From an uncultured Lentisphaerota bacterium (GTDB lineage Bacteria > Verrucomicrobiota > Kiritimatiellia > CAIQIC01), in the NCBI GenBank assembly GCA_903912445.1, contig CAIWHP010000138.1, positions 1-35,774 of the forward strand: a stretch of DNA of 35,774 bases, given 5' to 3'. Positions 16,394 through 25,190 of the stretch are shown here, one piece after another. How positions within the stretch are numbered: the stretch's first letter is position 1; each line of letters opens with the position of its first letter. The notes under the pieces were generated by a model. It was given only the letters and a program-made list of their open reading frames with translations, had not been told where the DNA came from and searched no databases. The translations under genes were made by a program, and so were the position numbers.

Positions 16394-17149
16394 GTGTATC
16401 CAAGGTGGGTGCGCTTTTTGCTTTATAACATCCGCTACGGCACGGGCGTCGCACGCGGGTTTCATTTCCCGGTGCCCTACCACGGCTACCTCCGCCGCAC
16501 GACGCGCCAGCTCGACCACATCACCGAGTTCATCAAGTCGCTGCGCCCGGACATCGTCGGGCTGGTCGAGGCCGACGCCGGCAGCTTCCGCATGCGCCGC
16601 GGCAACCAGGTGGAGATCATCGCCAAGGCGCTGGGCCACTACCATGCCTACGAGTCGAAGTACGGCGTCGCCAGCCGCGCCGCCCGCCTGCCGCTGCTGC
16701 GCAAGCAGGTGAACGCGCTGCTGGCGCGCGAGACGATCCAGGCCGAGCGCTTCCACTACTTCCGCAGCGGCGTCAAGCGCCTGATCATCGAGCTGGAACT
16801 GCAGGGCCTGACGATCTATCTGGTCCATCTCTCGATCCGCTACAAGACGCGGCACGAGCAGCTCCGCGCGCTCGGCCGGCTCGTCCGCCAGCGCCACACC
16901 CCGTGCATCGTCGCCGGCGACTTCAACATCTTCCGCGGGCCGGCGGAGCTGGAGCCGCTGCTGACGCTCGCGGGACTGGAGCTGCCGGAGGCCAGCGGCA
17001 TGGCCACCTACCCGAGCTGGCGCCCGCGGCGGCAGCTCGATTTCGTTTTGCACAGCCCGGACGTGAAGGTGCTCAGCTACTTCGCGCCGGCGGTGACGTT
17101 CTCCGATCATCTGCCCGTGGTCTGCGACTTCGAGGTCAAGCGGCCGTGA
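16394..17149 (+). CDS. Endonuclease/exonuclease/phosphatase (EEP) family protein
   Basis: DNase I-like phosphoesterase fold; the substrate may be a nucleic acid, a phospholipid or another phosphodiester. From GTG 16394 it encodes 251 residues. A second GTG at 16409 would give VRFLLYNIRYG, the usual family N-terminus, so the start is uncertain. Motifs: FLLYNIRYGTG with the metal-binding Asn, IVGLVEADAGSFRMR with the catalytic Glu, VHLSIRY, CIVAGDFNIF with Asp and Asn, and the C-terminal QLDFVL and FSDHLPVVCDFEV with Ser-Asp-His. No signal peptide is seen. Its stop overlaps the next start (GTGA), so it is translationally coupled to the FkbM-type methyltransferase. Confidence 0.9.
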   Translation: MYPRWVRFLLYNIRYGTGVARGFHFPVPYHGYLRRTTRQLDHITEFIKSLRPDIVGLVEADAGSFRMRRGNQVEIIAKALGHYHAYESKYGVASRAARLPLLRKQVNALLARETIQAERFHYFRSGVKRLIIELELQGLTIYLVHLSIRYKTRHEQLRALGRLVRQRHTPCIVAGDFNIFRGPAELEPLLTLAGLELPEASGMATYPSWRPRRQLDFVLHSPDVKVLSYFAPAVTFSDHLPVVCDFEVKRP

Positions 17150-18048
17150 GCGCGCTCGTCCCTAAATTGCGGCGGTATGCCGGCGGCGTCCTGCGCGGCC
17201 TGCGCGGCTGGCACCCCAAGCACCTTGCCGCCGGGCTCGGCGGCACGCCGTGGATCGTCCGCCGCCTCGACGCGTTCGGTTTCGATATGGTGCTCGACCT
17301 GCACGACCCGGCGGTCTCGCGCCCGCTGCTGCTCGCGGGCGACTACGAGCCGCACGTCACCCAGGCCCTGCTCGGCCTGCTGCGCGACGACACGCACCTG
17401 CTCGATATCGGCGCCAACCTCGGCTACTTCAGCCTGCTCGCGGCGGCGAAGTGTCCGCACGGGCGCGTGTTTTCCGTCGAGCCCGACCCGCAAAATTTCC
17501 GCGCGTTCAGCGCGAGCATCGCGCTCAACGATTACCGCGGACGCATCACGGCAGTGCAAACCGCCGCGAGCGACGAGGATGGTACGGCGACGCTCTCCGA
17601 CCTCGGCAACGCGGCCAACCGCGGCGCGCGGTTCACCGCCAAGACGCGCGCGGCGCTGGAGGCACGCGTCCACGGCCCCGCGCCCATGTTCACGGAAGTC
17701 CGCATGGCGCGACTCGACCAGCTGTTCCGCGGGGAACGTATTGATGTGGTGAAGATCGACGTGGAAGGCCACGAGCCGCCGGCGTTGCGCGGCGCAGAAG
17801 GTTTGCTGCGCGCCTGCAAGCCCGCGATCCTGCTGGAATTTTCCCCGGGCAACATCATCAACATCGCCGGCGAGCCGCCGGAGAACCCGCTCAAGTTCCT
17901 GCGCGCACTCGGGTACCGCTGGCAGGTGCTCCACGACGACGGCACCCGCGGCGCGCCCGAGACCGACCCCGCCGCCCTCATCCAGCGCCTCCAGGCCAGC
18001 GGCGAACACCACGCGGATCTGCTGCTGATGGCCGACAGCCAGGCCTAA
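17146..18048 (+). CDS. FkbM family SAM-dependent methyltransferase
   Basis: O-methyltransferase of the FkbM family, often acting on glycans or secondary metabolites. Start at GTG 17146 overlaps the stop of the EEP gene by 4 bp; the longer frame upstream is a shadow. The 300 residues contain the SAM-binding motif LLDIGANLGYFSLLAAAK (about 86-103), VFSVEPDPQNF, the FkbM signature VVKIDVEGHEPPALRGAEGL (about 200-220), and ILLEFSPGNI. Nearby lptD suggests a cell-surface glycan substrate, but this is inference. Confidence 0.92.
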   Translation: MSALVPKLRRYAGGVLRGLRGWHPKHLAAGLGGTPWIVRRLDAFGFDMVLDLHDPAVSRPLLLAGDYEPHVTQALLGLLRDDTHLLDIGANLGYFSLLAAAKCPHGRVFSVEPDPQNFRAFSASIALNDYRGRITAVQTAASDEDGTATLSDLGNAANRGARFTAKTRAALEARVHGPAPMFTEVRMARLDQLFRGERIDVVKIDVEGHEPPALRGAEGLLRACKPAILLEFSPGNIINIAGEPPENPLKFLRALGYRWQVLHDDGTRGAPETDPAALIQRLQASGEHHADLLLMADSQA

Positions 18049-18188
18049 ACTTGCACAGCCTCCCCCCTGCGTTTGTCCCTTAGACTGGGGGATTGAATAG
18101 CGCATAGCGAACAAGGAACCTCAGGTGCCGGAGGGACCGCCAAGCTTCGATCCTCAAAATTCAAAGGGAGGCCAGCGCGCCCAGCGAG

Positions 18189-20366
18189 TCAACGTGCGTA
18201 ACCAAGCTCCGCGATCCGGTCGCCGTAGAATTTGTCGGTGAGCAAGCCCTTTTCGTAAAGCGCCTTGATGCCGCGAGCGAGGCCGTCCACTTGCTTCTTG
18301 GTAAACTTGACGCCCTTGGCCTCGGCCGCCGCCACGACCGACTCCGCTTTGGCCAACTGTGTGGGGGTGAGTTCAGGCGGCACGCGCAAGGGTGACCGGG
18401 GAGGAGTGTACTTGGGATTGTCGACATAAAGCTTCAACTCTTGGGCAGGGACCAGATGCCGCCACAAAAAGGCCTGCATACGGTCCTCCGCCGGCACGGC
18501 TTCGTGAACGATGACGCTATCATCAATTTTTGCGCTGCCAGCGATGACCAGATTGACGAACTCTTGGGTTGCCACCAAGTTCGCTTTGATTCTGATCCGT
18601 GCCATGGTTTGGGTGCTGGTCATTATGGCGGGCAGAGAGGTGACGCCCACGGGGGGCTCTTTCAGGGCCAGTTTGATGTCACCGGTGAAGCCGTCCTTGC
18701 GGATGGCATGTACGCTGAGGGACGTCTCGCCTTTGCTGGCCACGCGGGCGCTGGAGGGCACCACGCGCAGTGCAAAATCGGGCCGCGGCGCGCTGAGGCG
18801 GAGCCGATAAGCGTAATCGTTGCCACCATGCCGTGCGGTATCTCCGATGTGTACATAGTAGAGGCCGTCGGCGGGCAGCCTGGCCATGAAATATGAATCG
18901 GCGTGGTGCGTATTCAACATGGAGGCGAGGTCTTCACAATCGTCGTTGAACGCCACGAGTTCGCCGTTCGCGTCGGTGAGTTTCAGCACGGAGTCCAGCG
19001 GCGAATCCAGCCGCCGGGCCAGCACTTCCGCAACCACGGTTTCGTTGGACTTGCCCCGGAACCGGAATACGTCCCAATCGTCTGCCTTGTCAATGCGGCC
19101 GTTGACGATAACCGGCAACGTCACCTTCTGGGCGCGCGACGAGGTGTTGTTGGCTTCCTTTTCCATGGCCTCCGGCAGCGTGTCTAACGCGAAGGACATG
19201 GGGTTGGAAACAGCTCCCTCCCGGCTGGCCACGACCTGACAGACGCCTGCACCCGTCTCCTTGGCTGGCGGTGTCAGCTCCGCTCCTTTTAGATTCCAGC
19301 CTTTCACCTTGATGGCGCCCGGCTCACCCACGCGCGCGCCCAACGGGAAGATGCTGGTCACAAACGGTTGCTCGCCGATGGTGAGCCGATAGATAAAATC
19401 ATTGCGCCCACGGTAGATGGCATCGCGGATGGCACACACATATTCGCCGTCCGCGGGCACTTCGTAGAGAATCACGGGGTCGGGCTTGAACTGGTAGTCA
19501 TCGTCGTAGGCCACCTCCTTCCCCTGCGCATCGTAGAGTTCGAGCACGGGCTGGAACCAGCCGGGCACGCCGTCGGCGATATAGGGGATCAGTTGGCGCG
19601 CCTGTGTGGTGATCACGAGCCGTTGGCCCTTGTGCGCGGTAAAACGGTAACTGTTGACTTCGCGGGAGGCGATCTGGCCGTTGACCGTGCAGGGAAGGTT
19701 GAGGCGCACCTCGGCATCGCTGGCCGGCCGGTTGCGCAGCGACTGCTGCTCCCGGCCAAGGACCTGACGCGCGGCCGTACGCATCGGCGGGCGGGAGTGC
19801 TCCGGGACCTGTCCGACGTGGAAAACCATGGGATTCGACGCGCCACCGCGCAACGTCACCACGCGCAACTCCCGTTCGCCGGGCGGTGCGTTGGTGGCAA
19901 TCGTGACTTCAATATAGGCCACCCCGAGGAACGAGGCACAGGCCGGGAAACGCACATCTTCGTAAAGCATCTTCGTAATCTTGGCGATCATGTTCGTCGG
20001 ATCCGGATCGTTCGTCGGTACCACAGGAACAGGTTCTTCCACCGCGCCCTTCTTTTTCTTCTTTGAGGCGGCCTTGGCCTGCGCCTGCTTCAATTCAGCC
20101 AATTGCCGGCTTAACAAGCGGTCCGAACTGTTGCCGATCTGGAAAAAGGACTCGACGAACCTGGCCGTCACGCCTGTGCCGTTGATGATCACGTCGGTGA
20201 CGCCGTTCAGGTTCTGTCCGGAGACTTTGATTTCGAACGTGGTGCCTTGCTGACCGCCCGCGGGATAGACATAGGCGACATAGGGTCTCGACTGCGCCCG
20301 TGCCGGCGCGAGCAGCGCCACCCAACCGACCATACCCGCCAGCACGAACCTTGGAATTTTATTCAT
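18189..20366 (-). CDS. Secreted PPC-domain protein (IPT/TIG plus two pre-peptidase C-terminal domains)
   Basis: Probably a periplasmic or surface-exposed binding protein; no catalytic site is visible. The 725 residues start with a signal peptide (MNKIPRFVLAGMVGWVALLA, cleavage near ARA-Q). Next come an IPT/TIG-like region (VYPAGGQQGTTFEIKVSGQN), a charged low-complexity insert with AASKKKKKG at about 99-107, and two PPC-type beta-sandwich domains: VNSYRFTAHKGQRLVI, VAYDDDYQFKPDPVI and FIYRLTIGE; then DWDVFRFRGKSNETVV, VAFNDDCED and YAYRLRLS. The C-terminal 60 residues are helical and hydrophilic. Such architectures are frequent in Planctomycetes and Verrucomicrobia. The gene stands alone, divergent from pyrH, with slightly lower GC than its neighbours. 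Confidence 0.85.
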   Translation of the reverse strand: MNKIPRFVLAGMVGWVALLAPARAQSRPYVAYVYPAGGQQGTTFEIKVSGQNLNGVTDVIINGTGVTARFVESFFQIGNSSDRLLSRQLAELKQAQAKAASKKKKKGAVEEPVPVVPTNDPDPTNMIAKITKMLYEDVRFPACASFLGVAYIEVTIATNAPPGERELRVVTLRGGASNPMVFHVGQVPEHSRPPMRTAARQVLGREQQSLRNRPASDAEVRLNLPCTVNGQIASREVNSYRFTAHKGQRLVITTQARQLIPYIADGVPGWFQPVLELYDAQGKEVAYDDDYQFKPDPVILYEVPADGEYVCAIRDAIYRGRNDFIYRLTIGEQPFVTSIFPLGARVGEPGAIKVKGWNLKGAELTPPAKETGAGVCQVVASREGAVSNPMSFALDTLPEAMEKEANNTSSRAQKVTLPVIVNGRIDKADDWDVFRFRGKSNETVVAEVLARRLDSPLDSVLKLTDANGELVAFNDDCEDLASMLNTHHADSYFMARLPADGLYYVHIGDTARHGGNDYAYRLRLSAPRPDFALRVVPSSARVASKGETSLSVHAIRKDGFTGDIKLALKEPPVGVTSLPAIMTSTQTMARIRIKANLVATQEFVNLVIAGSAKIDDSVIVHEAVPAEDRMQAFLWRHLVPAQELKLYVDNPKYTPPRSPLRVPPELTPTQLAKAESVVAAAEAKGVKFTKKQVDGLARGIKALYEKGLLTDKFYGDRIAELGYAR

Positions 20367-20687
20367 ACGCCGGCCCCGTAATTGCCCAACCGCACACGAC
20401 CCACCGATAAAATTGAAATATCACGTGCATTTTCACGCGCCGACCTGCCAAGTCAAGCCCCTTTGCGGGACAATCTTTCGCGCGAGAAAGGGCGCCGGGT
20501 GTTAGTGACGCTATCAACCCCTGGTAAAACCGGGATCATCTTGCGCGCTAGCCGGGAAGGCTCTTCCCTCTGCCCTCCTTCCGCCGCCAACCATCCTTAC
20601 CCCGGCCCGCAACCATCCTCTTTGACTTCCGCCGCCGGCTTGCTACTATCGTCGCGCTCTCGCAGCGAGGGCGGAAAGGCTCGACGC
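20367..20687. other. Divergent intergenic region between the PPC-protein gene and pyrH
   Basis: 321 bp with a plausible pyrH promoter (listed separately). A possible minus-strand TTGACT lies near 20452 for the PPC gene, without a good -10. No small gene is seen. Confidence 0.45.
20622..20649 (+). promoter_or_regulatory. Sigma70-type promoter of pyrH-frr
   Basis: TTGACT (20622-20627) and TACTAT (20644-20649) are 16 bp apart, about 40 bp upstream of the pyrH ATG. Five of six and four of six consensus bases match. Confidence 0.5.
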
Positions 20688-21998
20688 ATGAAAAGCCGCG
20701 GCATCAAATACAAGCGCATCCTGATCAAACTCTCCGGGGAGGCCTTGCAGAATCCCAAGGACGGCGCGCCGCTGGACACCGAGGTGCTCAACTCCGCCGC
20801 CGACCAGATCGCCGCCGTCAAGGCGCAGGGCGTCGAGATCGCCATCGTCGTCGGCGGCGGCAACATCTACCGCGGCCTGGCCGGGACGGAGAGCGGCATC
20901 GACCGCACAACCGGCGACTACATGGGCATGCTCGCGACGGTCATCAACTCGCTCGCGCTGCAGTCCGCGCTCGAGCGCAAGGGCGTCTACACCCGCGTCA
21001 TGACCTCCATCGCGATGGCCGCCGTCGCCGAGCCGTTCATCCGCCGGCGCGCGATGCGCCACCTCGAGAAGGGCCGCGTCGTCATCTTCGGTGCCGGCAC
21101 GGGCAACCCGTTCTTCACCACCGACTCCGCCGCCGCCCTGCGCGCCAGCGAGATCGGCGCCGACCTGCTCGTCAAGGGCACCAAGGTGGACGGCATCTAC
21201 ACCGCCGACCCGATGAAGGACCCGACGGCCAAGCGCTACAAGACCATCACCTACCAGCAGGCCATCAGCAAGCGCCTGCGCGTGATGGACACCGCGGCCT
21301 TCTCGCTCTGCCAGGAGAACAACATCCCGATCATCGTCTGCAACTTTTTCAAGAAAGGCGAGCTGGCCCGCGCCATCCAAGGCGAACCGGTCGGCACGCT
21401 CGTGCGCGCCTTAGCCCTCGATAAGGAGATCATCATGGAATCATTGGATGACGTACTGCTCGAAGCCGACGACAAGATGACCAAGTCGATCGAGCACCTG
21501 AAGCAGGGGTTCACCGGCCTGCGCACCGGCAAGGCCTCGCCGAGCCTGGTGGAGAACATCAATGTGGAATACTACGGTGCGCCCACGCGGCTGCGCCAGC
21601 TCGCCGGCATCGCCACGCCCGAGCCGCGCCTCATCGTCATCAATGCCTATGACCCCACCGCACTCGGCGCGATCGAGAAGGCCATCCTCGCCGCCAACAT
21701 CGGCGTCACGCCGATGAACGACGGACGCGTGATCCGCATCCCGATCCCGGAGCTGAGCGAGGAGCGCCGCAAGGACCTGATCAAGGTCGGCAAGCGCATG
21801 GCGGAGGAAGCCCGTGTCGCCATCCGCGGCGTCCGCCGCGAAGCCAACGAGCAGGTCAAGGTTCTGCAAAAGGGCAGCAAGATCACCGAGGACGAGGAGA
21901 AGAGCGGCCTCGACGAGATCCAGAAATACACCGACGATTTCACCCGGAAAGTGGACGGCCTGCTCGAGGCGAAGGAAAAAGACATCCTCGCCATCTGA
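20688..21998 (+). CDS. pyrH: UMP kinase PyrH, reading in frame into ribosome recycling factor
   Basis: UMP kinase phosphorylates UMP to UDP. Start at ATG 20688 (MKSRGIKYKRILIKLSGEAL) has GGAAAGG about 8 bases upstream. Residues 1 to about 240 form a complete amino-acid-kinase domain: LIKLSGEAL, IAIVVGGGNIYRG, TGDYMGMLATVINSLAL, FGAGTGNPFFTTDSAAALRA, LVKGTKVDGIYTADP, and the end GEPVGTLVRA. No stop follows. The frame runs through LALDKEII directly into MESLDDVLLEADDKM, the start of frr, giving one 436-residue open frame. PyrH proteins usually end at about the GTLVR position. TTA at 21411-21413 sits where a one-base change would give TAA. This may be a true fusion, a lost stop, or a consensus error; see the finding. 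Confidence 0.92.
   Translation: MKSRGIKYKRILIKLSGEALQNPKDGAPLDTEVLNSAADQIAAVKAQGVEIAIVVGGGNIYRGLAGTESGIDRTTGDYMGMLATVINSLALQSALERKGVYTRVMTSIAMAAVAEPFIRRRAMRHLEKGRVVIFGAGTGNPFFTTDSAAALRASEIGADLLVKGTKVDGIYTADPMKDPTAKRYKTITYQQAISKRLRVMDTAAFSLCQENNIPIIVCNFFKKGELARAIQGEPVGTLVRALALDKEIIMESLDDVLLEADDKMTKSIEHLKQGFTGLRTGKASPSLVENINVEYYGAPTRLRQLAGIATPEPRLIVINAYDPTALGAIEKAILAANIGVTPMNDGRVIRIPIPELSEERRKDLIKVGKRMAEEARVAIRGVRREANEQVKVLQKGSKITEDEEKSGLDEIQKYTDDFTRKVDGLLEAKEKDILAI
21435..21998 (+). CDS. frr: Ribosome recycling factor (own start inside the pyrH-frr frame)
   Basis: Splits post-termination ribosomes together with EF-G. From ATG 21435 it encodes 187 residues, the normal RRF length. It matches throughout: MTKSIEHLKQGFTGLRTGKA, SPSLVENINVEYYGAPTRL, LAGIATPEPRLIVI, ANIGVTPMNDGRVIRIPIPE, LSEERRKDLIKVGKRMAEEA, VAIRGVRREAN, and a helical C-terminus. 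AAGGAG lies 7-8 bases upstream of this ATG, a strong Shine-Dalgarno inside the upstream frame. So free RRF can probably be made even if the fused frame is also translated. Confidence 0.95.
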   Translation: MESLDDVLLEADDKMTKSIEHLKQGFTGLRTGKASPSLVENINVEYYGAPTRLRQLAGIATPEPRLIVINAYDPTALGAIEKAILAANIGVTPMNDGRVIRIPIPELSEERRKDLIKVGKRMAEEARVAIRGVRREANEQVKVLQKGSKITEDEEKSGLDEIQKYTDDFTRKVDGLLEAKEKDILAI

Positions 21999-22074
21999 GC
22001 GGCGACCCACCCTGCCTGCAGCCCCGCGCGGCAAGCAGGGGGCGCAACGGCAGCCGGCGGACCAGCCGCAAGAA

Positions 22075-22112
22075 AATGCGCGCAGAGCCGAACGCTCTGC
22101 GCGCATTGTTTT
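22075..22112 (+). terminator. Strong Rho-independent terminator after frr
   Basis: A perfect 14-bp stem (22075-22088 paired with 22094-22107, AATGCGCGCAGAGC arm) with a 5-nt loop CGAAC is followed by GTTTTC. The left flank has GAAAA, so it may also stop minus-strand transcription, although the minus-strand gene pair here ends upstream of it at 22236. Confidence 0.88.
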
Positions 22113-22235
22113 CAGGAGTCCGCTGCTGGCGCACAAACAGCACGAACAACCCCAGTCCTGATCAAACCCGCCGGCGCTCCACGCTGCAGGCGGACCAGGT
22201 TGGGCAACGAACCCTGCCGGTCCGCCGCGCTGCGG

Positions 22236-23708
22236 TCAGAGCCGCTTCACCCGGAAATTCCGGAAGGCGACCGGGTCGCTGTGACCGGCGAAGCCGATGA
22301 AGCCGCTCTTGCGGTCCAGCCCCTTGGGCGGATGGGCGATCTGGCTGCGGTCGAAGGTATCGATGTCCACGTCGAGGATCTTGGTGCCGTTGAGCGTGAC
22401 CTTGAGCTGCTGGCCGCGCACTTCGATTTCCTCGTAATTCCACTGGCCGACGGGCCGCAGGTAGCCGTGCTTGGCGCCGACGCAGTGGTAGAGCGAGCCG
22501 TGATACTGGTAGGGCAGCAGCGGGTTCTTGGGATGCGCCGCGTTGTAGCCGTCGCTGTCGAGCACCTGGATTTCCAGCCCGTCGGAAGCGGAATGCCCGC
22601 CCATGGGCGTGCGCAGCGCGATGCCGTTGTTGCCCGCCGGCGGCAGCTTGAACTCGAAGCGCAGGACCATGTCGCCATATGCTTCCTTCGTCAGGAGGTC
22701 GCCGCCCTTGCGGGGCTTGCACACGATGCAGCCGTCCTTGACCTCGTAGTTCGCCACGGCGCCCTGCCAGTTTTCCAGGTCCTTGCCGTTGTCGAGCCGG
22801 ACGAAGCCCGTGTCGTCGCGCGCCGCGAGCCGCGCATTCGCCTCCTCGGGGGGAATTTCGCGGATGAAGAGGTTGCGCCAGCGGATCTCGCTGCCGTGCG
22901 TCTGCAGCTGGATCGGACCCTTGGGGAAGACCGGATCGCGCATGAAGCCGTTGGGCGGCTTCGCCGACGCGGCCGGCTTGTTGGTCTGGCCGGGCTTCGC
23001 GAAGGCAAGATAGCCCGCCTTCTTGTTGGCAAAATAATTTTCCAGGACGGCGTTGTCCACCACCGTCTCGCCGTTGAAGACCACGGTCACGCGCTCACCG
23101 ATCATCGTGATCTTGAAGCTGTTCCACTCGCCGAAGGGCTTGTCCATCTTCTTCGAGGGGTCCTTGCCCGGCGCGCCCTTGCTGTTGTTCCAGAGGCCAC
23201 CGGAGCCCTTGTCTTGGCCGAGCCCGCGCGGATCGCCCTTGGTCGCATCCCAGATCTGCACCTGCGGCACGCCACGCAGATAGACGCCGCTGTCGCCGTC
23301 CGGCAGCGCCTTGTATTCCAGCAGCAGCTCAAAGTCGCCGTAGTCCTTGTCCGTCGTGAGATACAGCCCCTTGCCGTCGTTCACGAGCTCGCCATCCACC
23401 ACCGTCCAGTGTGCGTTGATATGATCCGTCTGCGGCTTGCCCTTCTTGTCCACCAGCCCGCCGGCGACGGACTTCTGCTTGTAGTCGGCCAACTGCTCGG
23501 GCGTCATCGCCCACAGCGCGCTGGGATCCGAGGTGCCCCAACCGTACCAGCCGGAAAGATCGCGGCCGTTGAAGAGGGGGGTGAAGCCTGTGGGCGCCTG
23601 GTTCGGCCCGGCAGACGTTTCGCCAAGTCCGGCCGGCGCCTGGCCCGGCCCGACATGACCACACCCCGCGAGCAGCAGCACGGATGAGAGTACTAGTATT
23701 TTTTTCAT
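22236..23708 (-). CDS. Lipoprotein with two DUF1080 (3-keto-disaccharide hydrolase) domains
   Basis: Probably a surface or periplasmic glycan-processing lipoprotein. Start at ATG 23706-23708 gives MKKILVLSSVLLLAGCGHVG, a textbook lipobox LLLAGC; an ATG 24 bp earlier would only add eight residues. The 490 residues hold two concanavalin-like DUF1080 domains. The first (about 40-285) has FTPLFNGRDLSGWYGWG, GDFELLLEYKALPDGDSGVY, VQIWDAT and RWRNLFIREI. The second (about 300-490) has FVRLDNGKDLENWQG, LRFEFKLPPAGNNGIALRTP, LEIQVLDSDGYN, YHGSLYHCVGAK, IAHPPKGLDRKSGFIGFAGH and VAFRNFRVKRL. Some family members hydrolyse 3-keto-glycosides. It lies 39 bp after the secreted oxidoreductase gene, which fits an oxidise-then-cleave pair. 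Confidence 0.9.
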   Translation of the reverse strand: MKKILVLSSVLLLAGCGHVGPGQAPAGLGETSAGPNQAPTGFTPLFNGRDLSGWYGWGTSDPSALWAMTPEQLADYKQKSVAGGLVDKKGKPQTDHINAHWTVVDGELVNDGKGLYLTTDKDYGDFELLLEYKALPDGDSGVYLRGVPQVQIWDATKGDPRGLGQDKGSGGLWNNSKGAPGKDPSKKMDKPFGEWNSFKITMIGERVTVVFNGETVVDNAVLENYFANKKAGYLAFAKPGQTNKPAASAKPPNGFMRDPVFPKGPIQLQTHGSEIRWRNLFIREIPPEEANARLAARDDTGFVRLDNGKDLENWQGAVANYEVKDGCIVCKPRKGGDLLTKEAYGDMVLRFEFKLPPAGNNGIALRTPMGGHSASDGLEIQVLDSDGYNAAHPKNPLLPYQYHGSLYHCVGAKHGYLRPVGQWNYEEIEVRGQQLKVTLNGTKILDVDIDTFDRSQIAHPPKGLDRKSGFIGFAGHSDPVAFRNFRVKRL

Positions 23709-23747
23709 AAGCGGTGACCTGGTTGGAAACATTTCACGCCATCATCT

Positions 23748-25088
23748 TCAAAGTTGCCAGCCCTTGCGATATTGATGCTGGATGAACTGGTCGGCTGCGG
23801 GACAGTTGCCGGCACGCAGCTGCGCCGGGTCCCACTCCAATTTCTTGCCGGCACGAAAGGCGACGTTGCCGAGCAGCACGGTCTCGGCCAAGGCGCCGGA
23901 GTAATCGAAATTACAGGTCGTCGTACCGCCCTTCTTGCAGGCGTCGATCCATTCCTGATGATGCCCGATCGAGTCGGGGATGAACGGCTTCGGCGGCGCG
24001 AAGCCCGCGAACTGCTGCTGTGGCAACAGCACGTGCCGGCTGTAGTCCGCCAGCAGCATCCCCTTCTCGCCCACGAACAGCACCCCGCTCTGCCAGGGCG
24101 TTTTCTGTTTGGCGCCCTTCTTGTCGGCCGCCTTCTCCTCGGGCAACACCGCGGCCAGCAGCTCCGGCTGCTTGCCGCCGTGATACCACATCAGCTTCAC
24201 CGGCGGCTGCGCGCCGCGCGCGGGATAGCCGTAGCGCAGGACCAGCCACGGCGGCACGGTCTCGGGATGCACCGCCGGACCATCCATCACCTCGACGGAA
24301 GAGCAGTGGTGCAGGTTCAGCGCCCAATGCGGCAGGTCCATATAGTGACAGCCGAAGTCCCCCAGCCCGCCGCCGCCAAACGCCCACCAGTTCCGCCACG
24401 AGCGCGGCAGGTAATCGGGGTGATAGGGCCGCTCCGCCACGGGCCCGAGCCACAGGTCGTAGTGCAATCCCTCCGGCACGGGCGGCGTGTCGGCGGGGCG
24501 CTCCATACCACCGTACTTCACGTTGACCCAGACATGCACCTCGGCCACCGGCCCGATGGCGCCGCTTTGGACCAGTTCCACGACGCGGCGGTAATTTGTC
24601 CCTGCGTGGATTTGCGTTCCCATCTGCGTCACGAGTTTGCCATGGCGCGCGGCCTCGCTCACGATGCGGCACTCGGAGACCGTGCGCGTCAGCGGCTTCT
24701 CGCAATAGACGTGCCGGCCGCCGCGCAGCGCCGCCACGCTGACCACCGCATGCGTGTGATCGGCGGTCGAGCAGACGACCGCATCCAGGTCCGTCCGGTC
24801 GAGCAGCCGGCGGAAATCGCTGTAGATCTGCGCCCGCGGGAATTTTATGGCGGCCGCCCGCACATAGGTGTCATCCACATCACACAGCGCGACGACGTTC
24901 TCGCCGGCCACGCCGCTCAGGTTGGAGCCGCCGCGATTGGCGACGCCGACGACGCCGATGTTGAGTTTTTCGTTGGGCGAGAGGCGGCGCCCCTGCACCG
25001 CCAGCCGCTGGCAGCCCAGCCAGAAGCCGGCGCCGCCGAGGGTGGTCCACTGGAGGAACTGGCGACGCGTGGTCGAGTTCAATTTCAT
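23748..25088 (-). CDS. Tat-exported Gfo/Idh/MocA family oxidoreductase
   Basis: NAD(P)-binding sugar dehydrogenase-like protein predicted to act outside the cytoplasm. Start at ATG 25086-25088 (MKLNSTTRRQFLQWTTLGGA) has AAGGG upstream and a clear twin-arginine motif RRQFLQ. FWLGC follows, so it may also be a lipoprotein. The 446 residues include the Rossmann motif LNIGVVGVANRGGSN, VVALCDVDDTYV, VVCSTADHTHAV, the family signature HVYCEKPLTRTVSE, and VTQMGTQIHAGTNYRRVVEL. The C-terminal domain has FGGGGLGDFGCHYMDLPHWA and SIGHHQEWIDACKKGG. Such proteins often keep a bound nucleotide and oxidise the C3 hydroxyl of sugars. It pairs with the DUF1080 gene 39 bp downstream. The Tat pore genes at 1760-3383 could serve it. 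Confidence 0.92.
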   Translation of the reverse strand: MKLNSTTRRQFLQWTTLGGAGFWLGCQRLAVQGRRLSPNEKLNIGVVGVANRGGSNLSGVAGENVVALCDVDDTYVRAAAIKFPRAQIYSDFRRLLDRTDLDAVVCSTADHTHAVVSVAALRGGRHVYCEKPLTRTVSECRIVSEAARHGKLVTQMGTQIHAGTNYRRVVELVQSGAIGPVAEVHVWVNVKYGGMERPADTPPVPEGLHYDLWLGPVAERPYHPDYLPRSWRNWWAFGGGGLGDFGCHYMDLPHWALNLHHCSSVEVMDGPAVHPETVPPWLVLRYGYPARGAQPPVKLMWYHGGKQPELLAAVLPEEKAADKKGAKQKTPWQSGVLFVGEKGMLLADYSRHVLLPQQQFAGFAPPKPFIPDSIGHHQEWIDACKKGGTTTCNFDYSGALAETVLLGNVAFRAGKKLEWDPAQLRAGNCPAADQFIQHQYRKGWQL

Positions 25089-25190
25089 AAGCAACCCTTC
25101 CCGGTGCTGCGGCTGACGCCCCGCCGCGTCAGAGGCTCTCCGCACACCAGCCCGAATGTTGCGGAGTATAAAGGGGACGAATGTTTTTGC

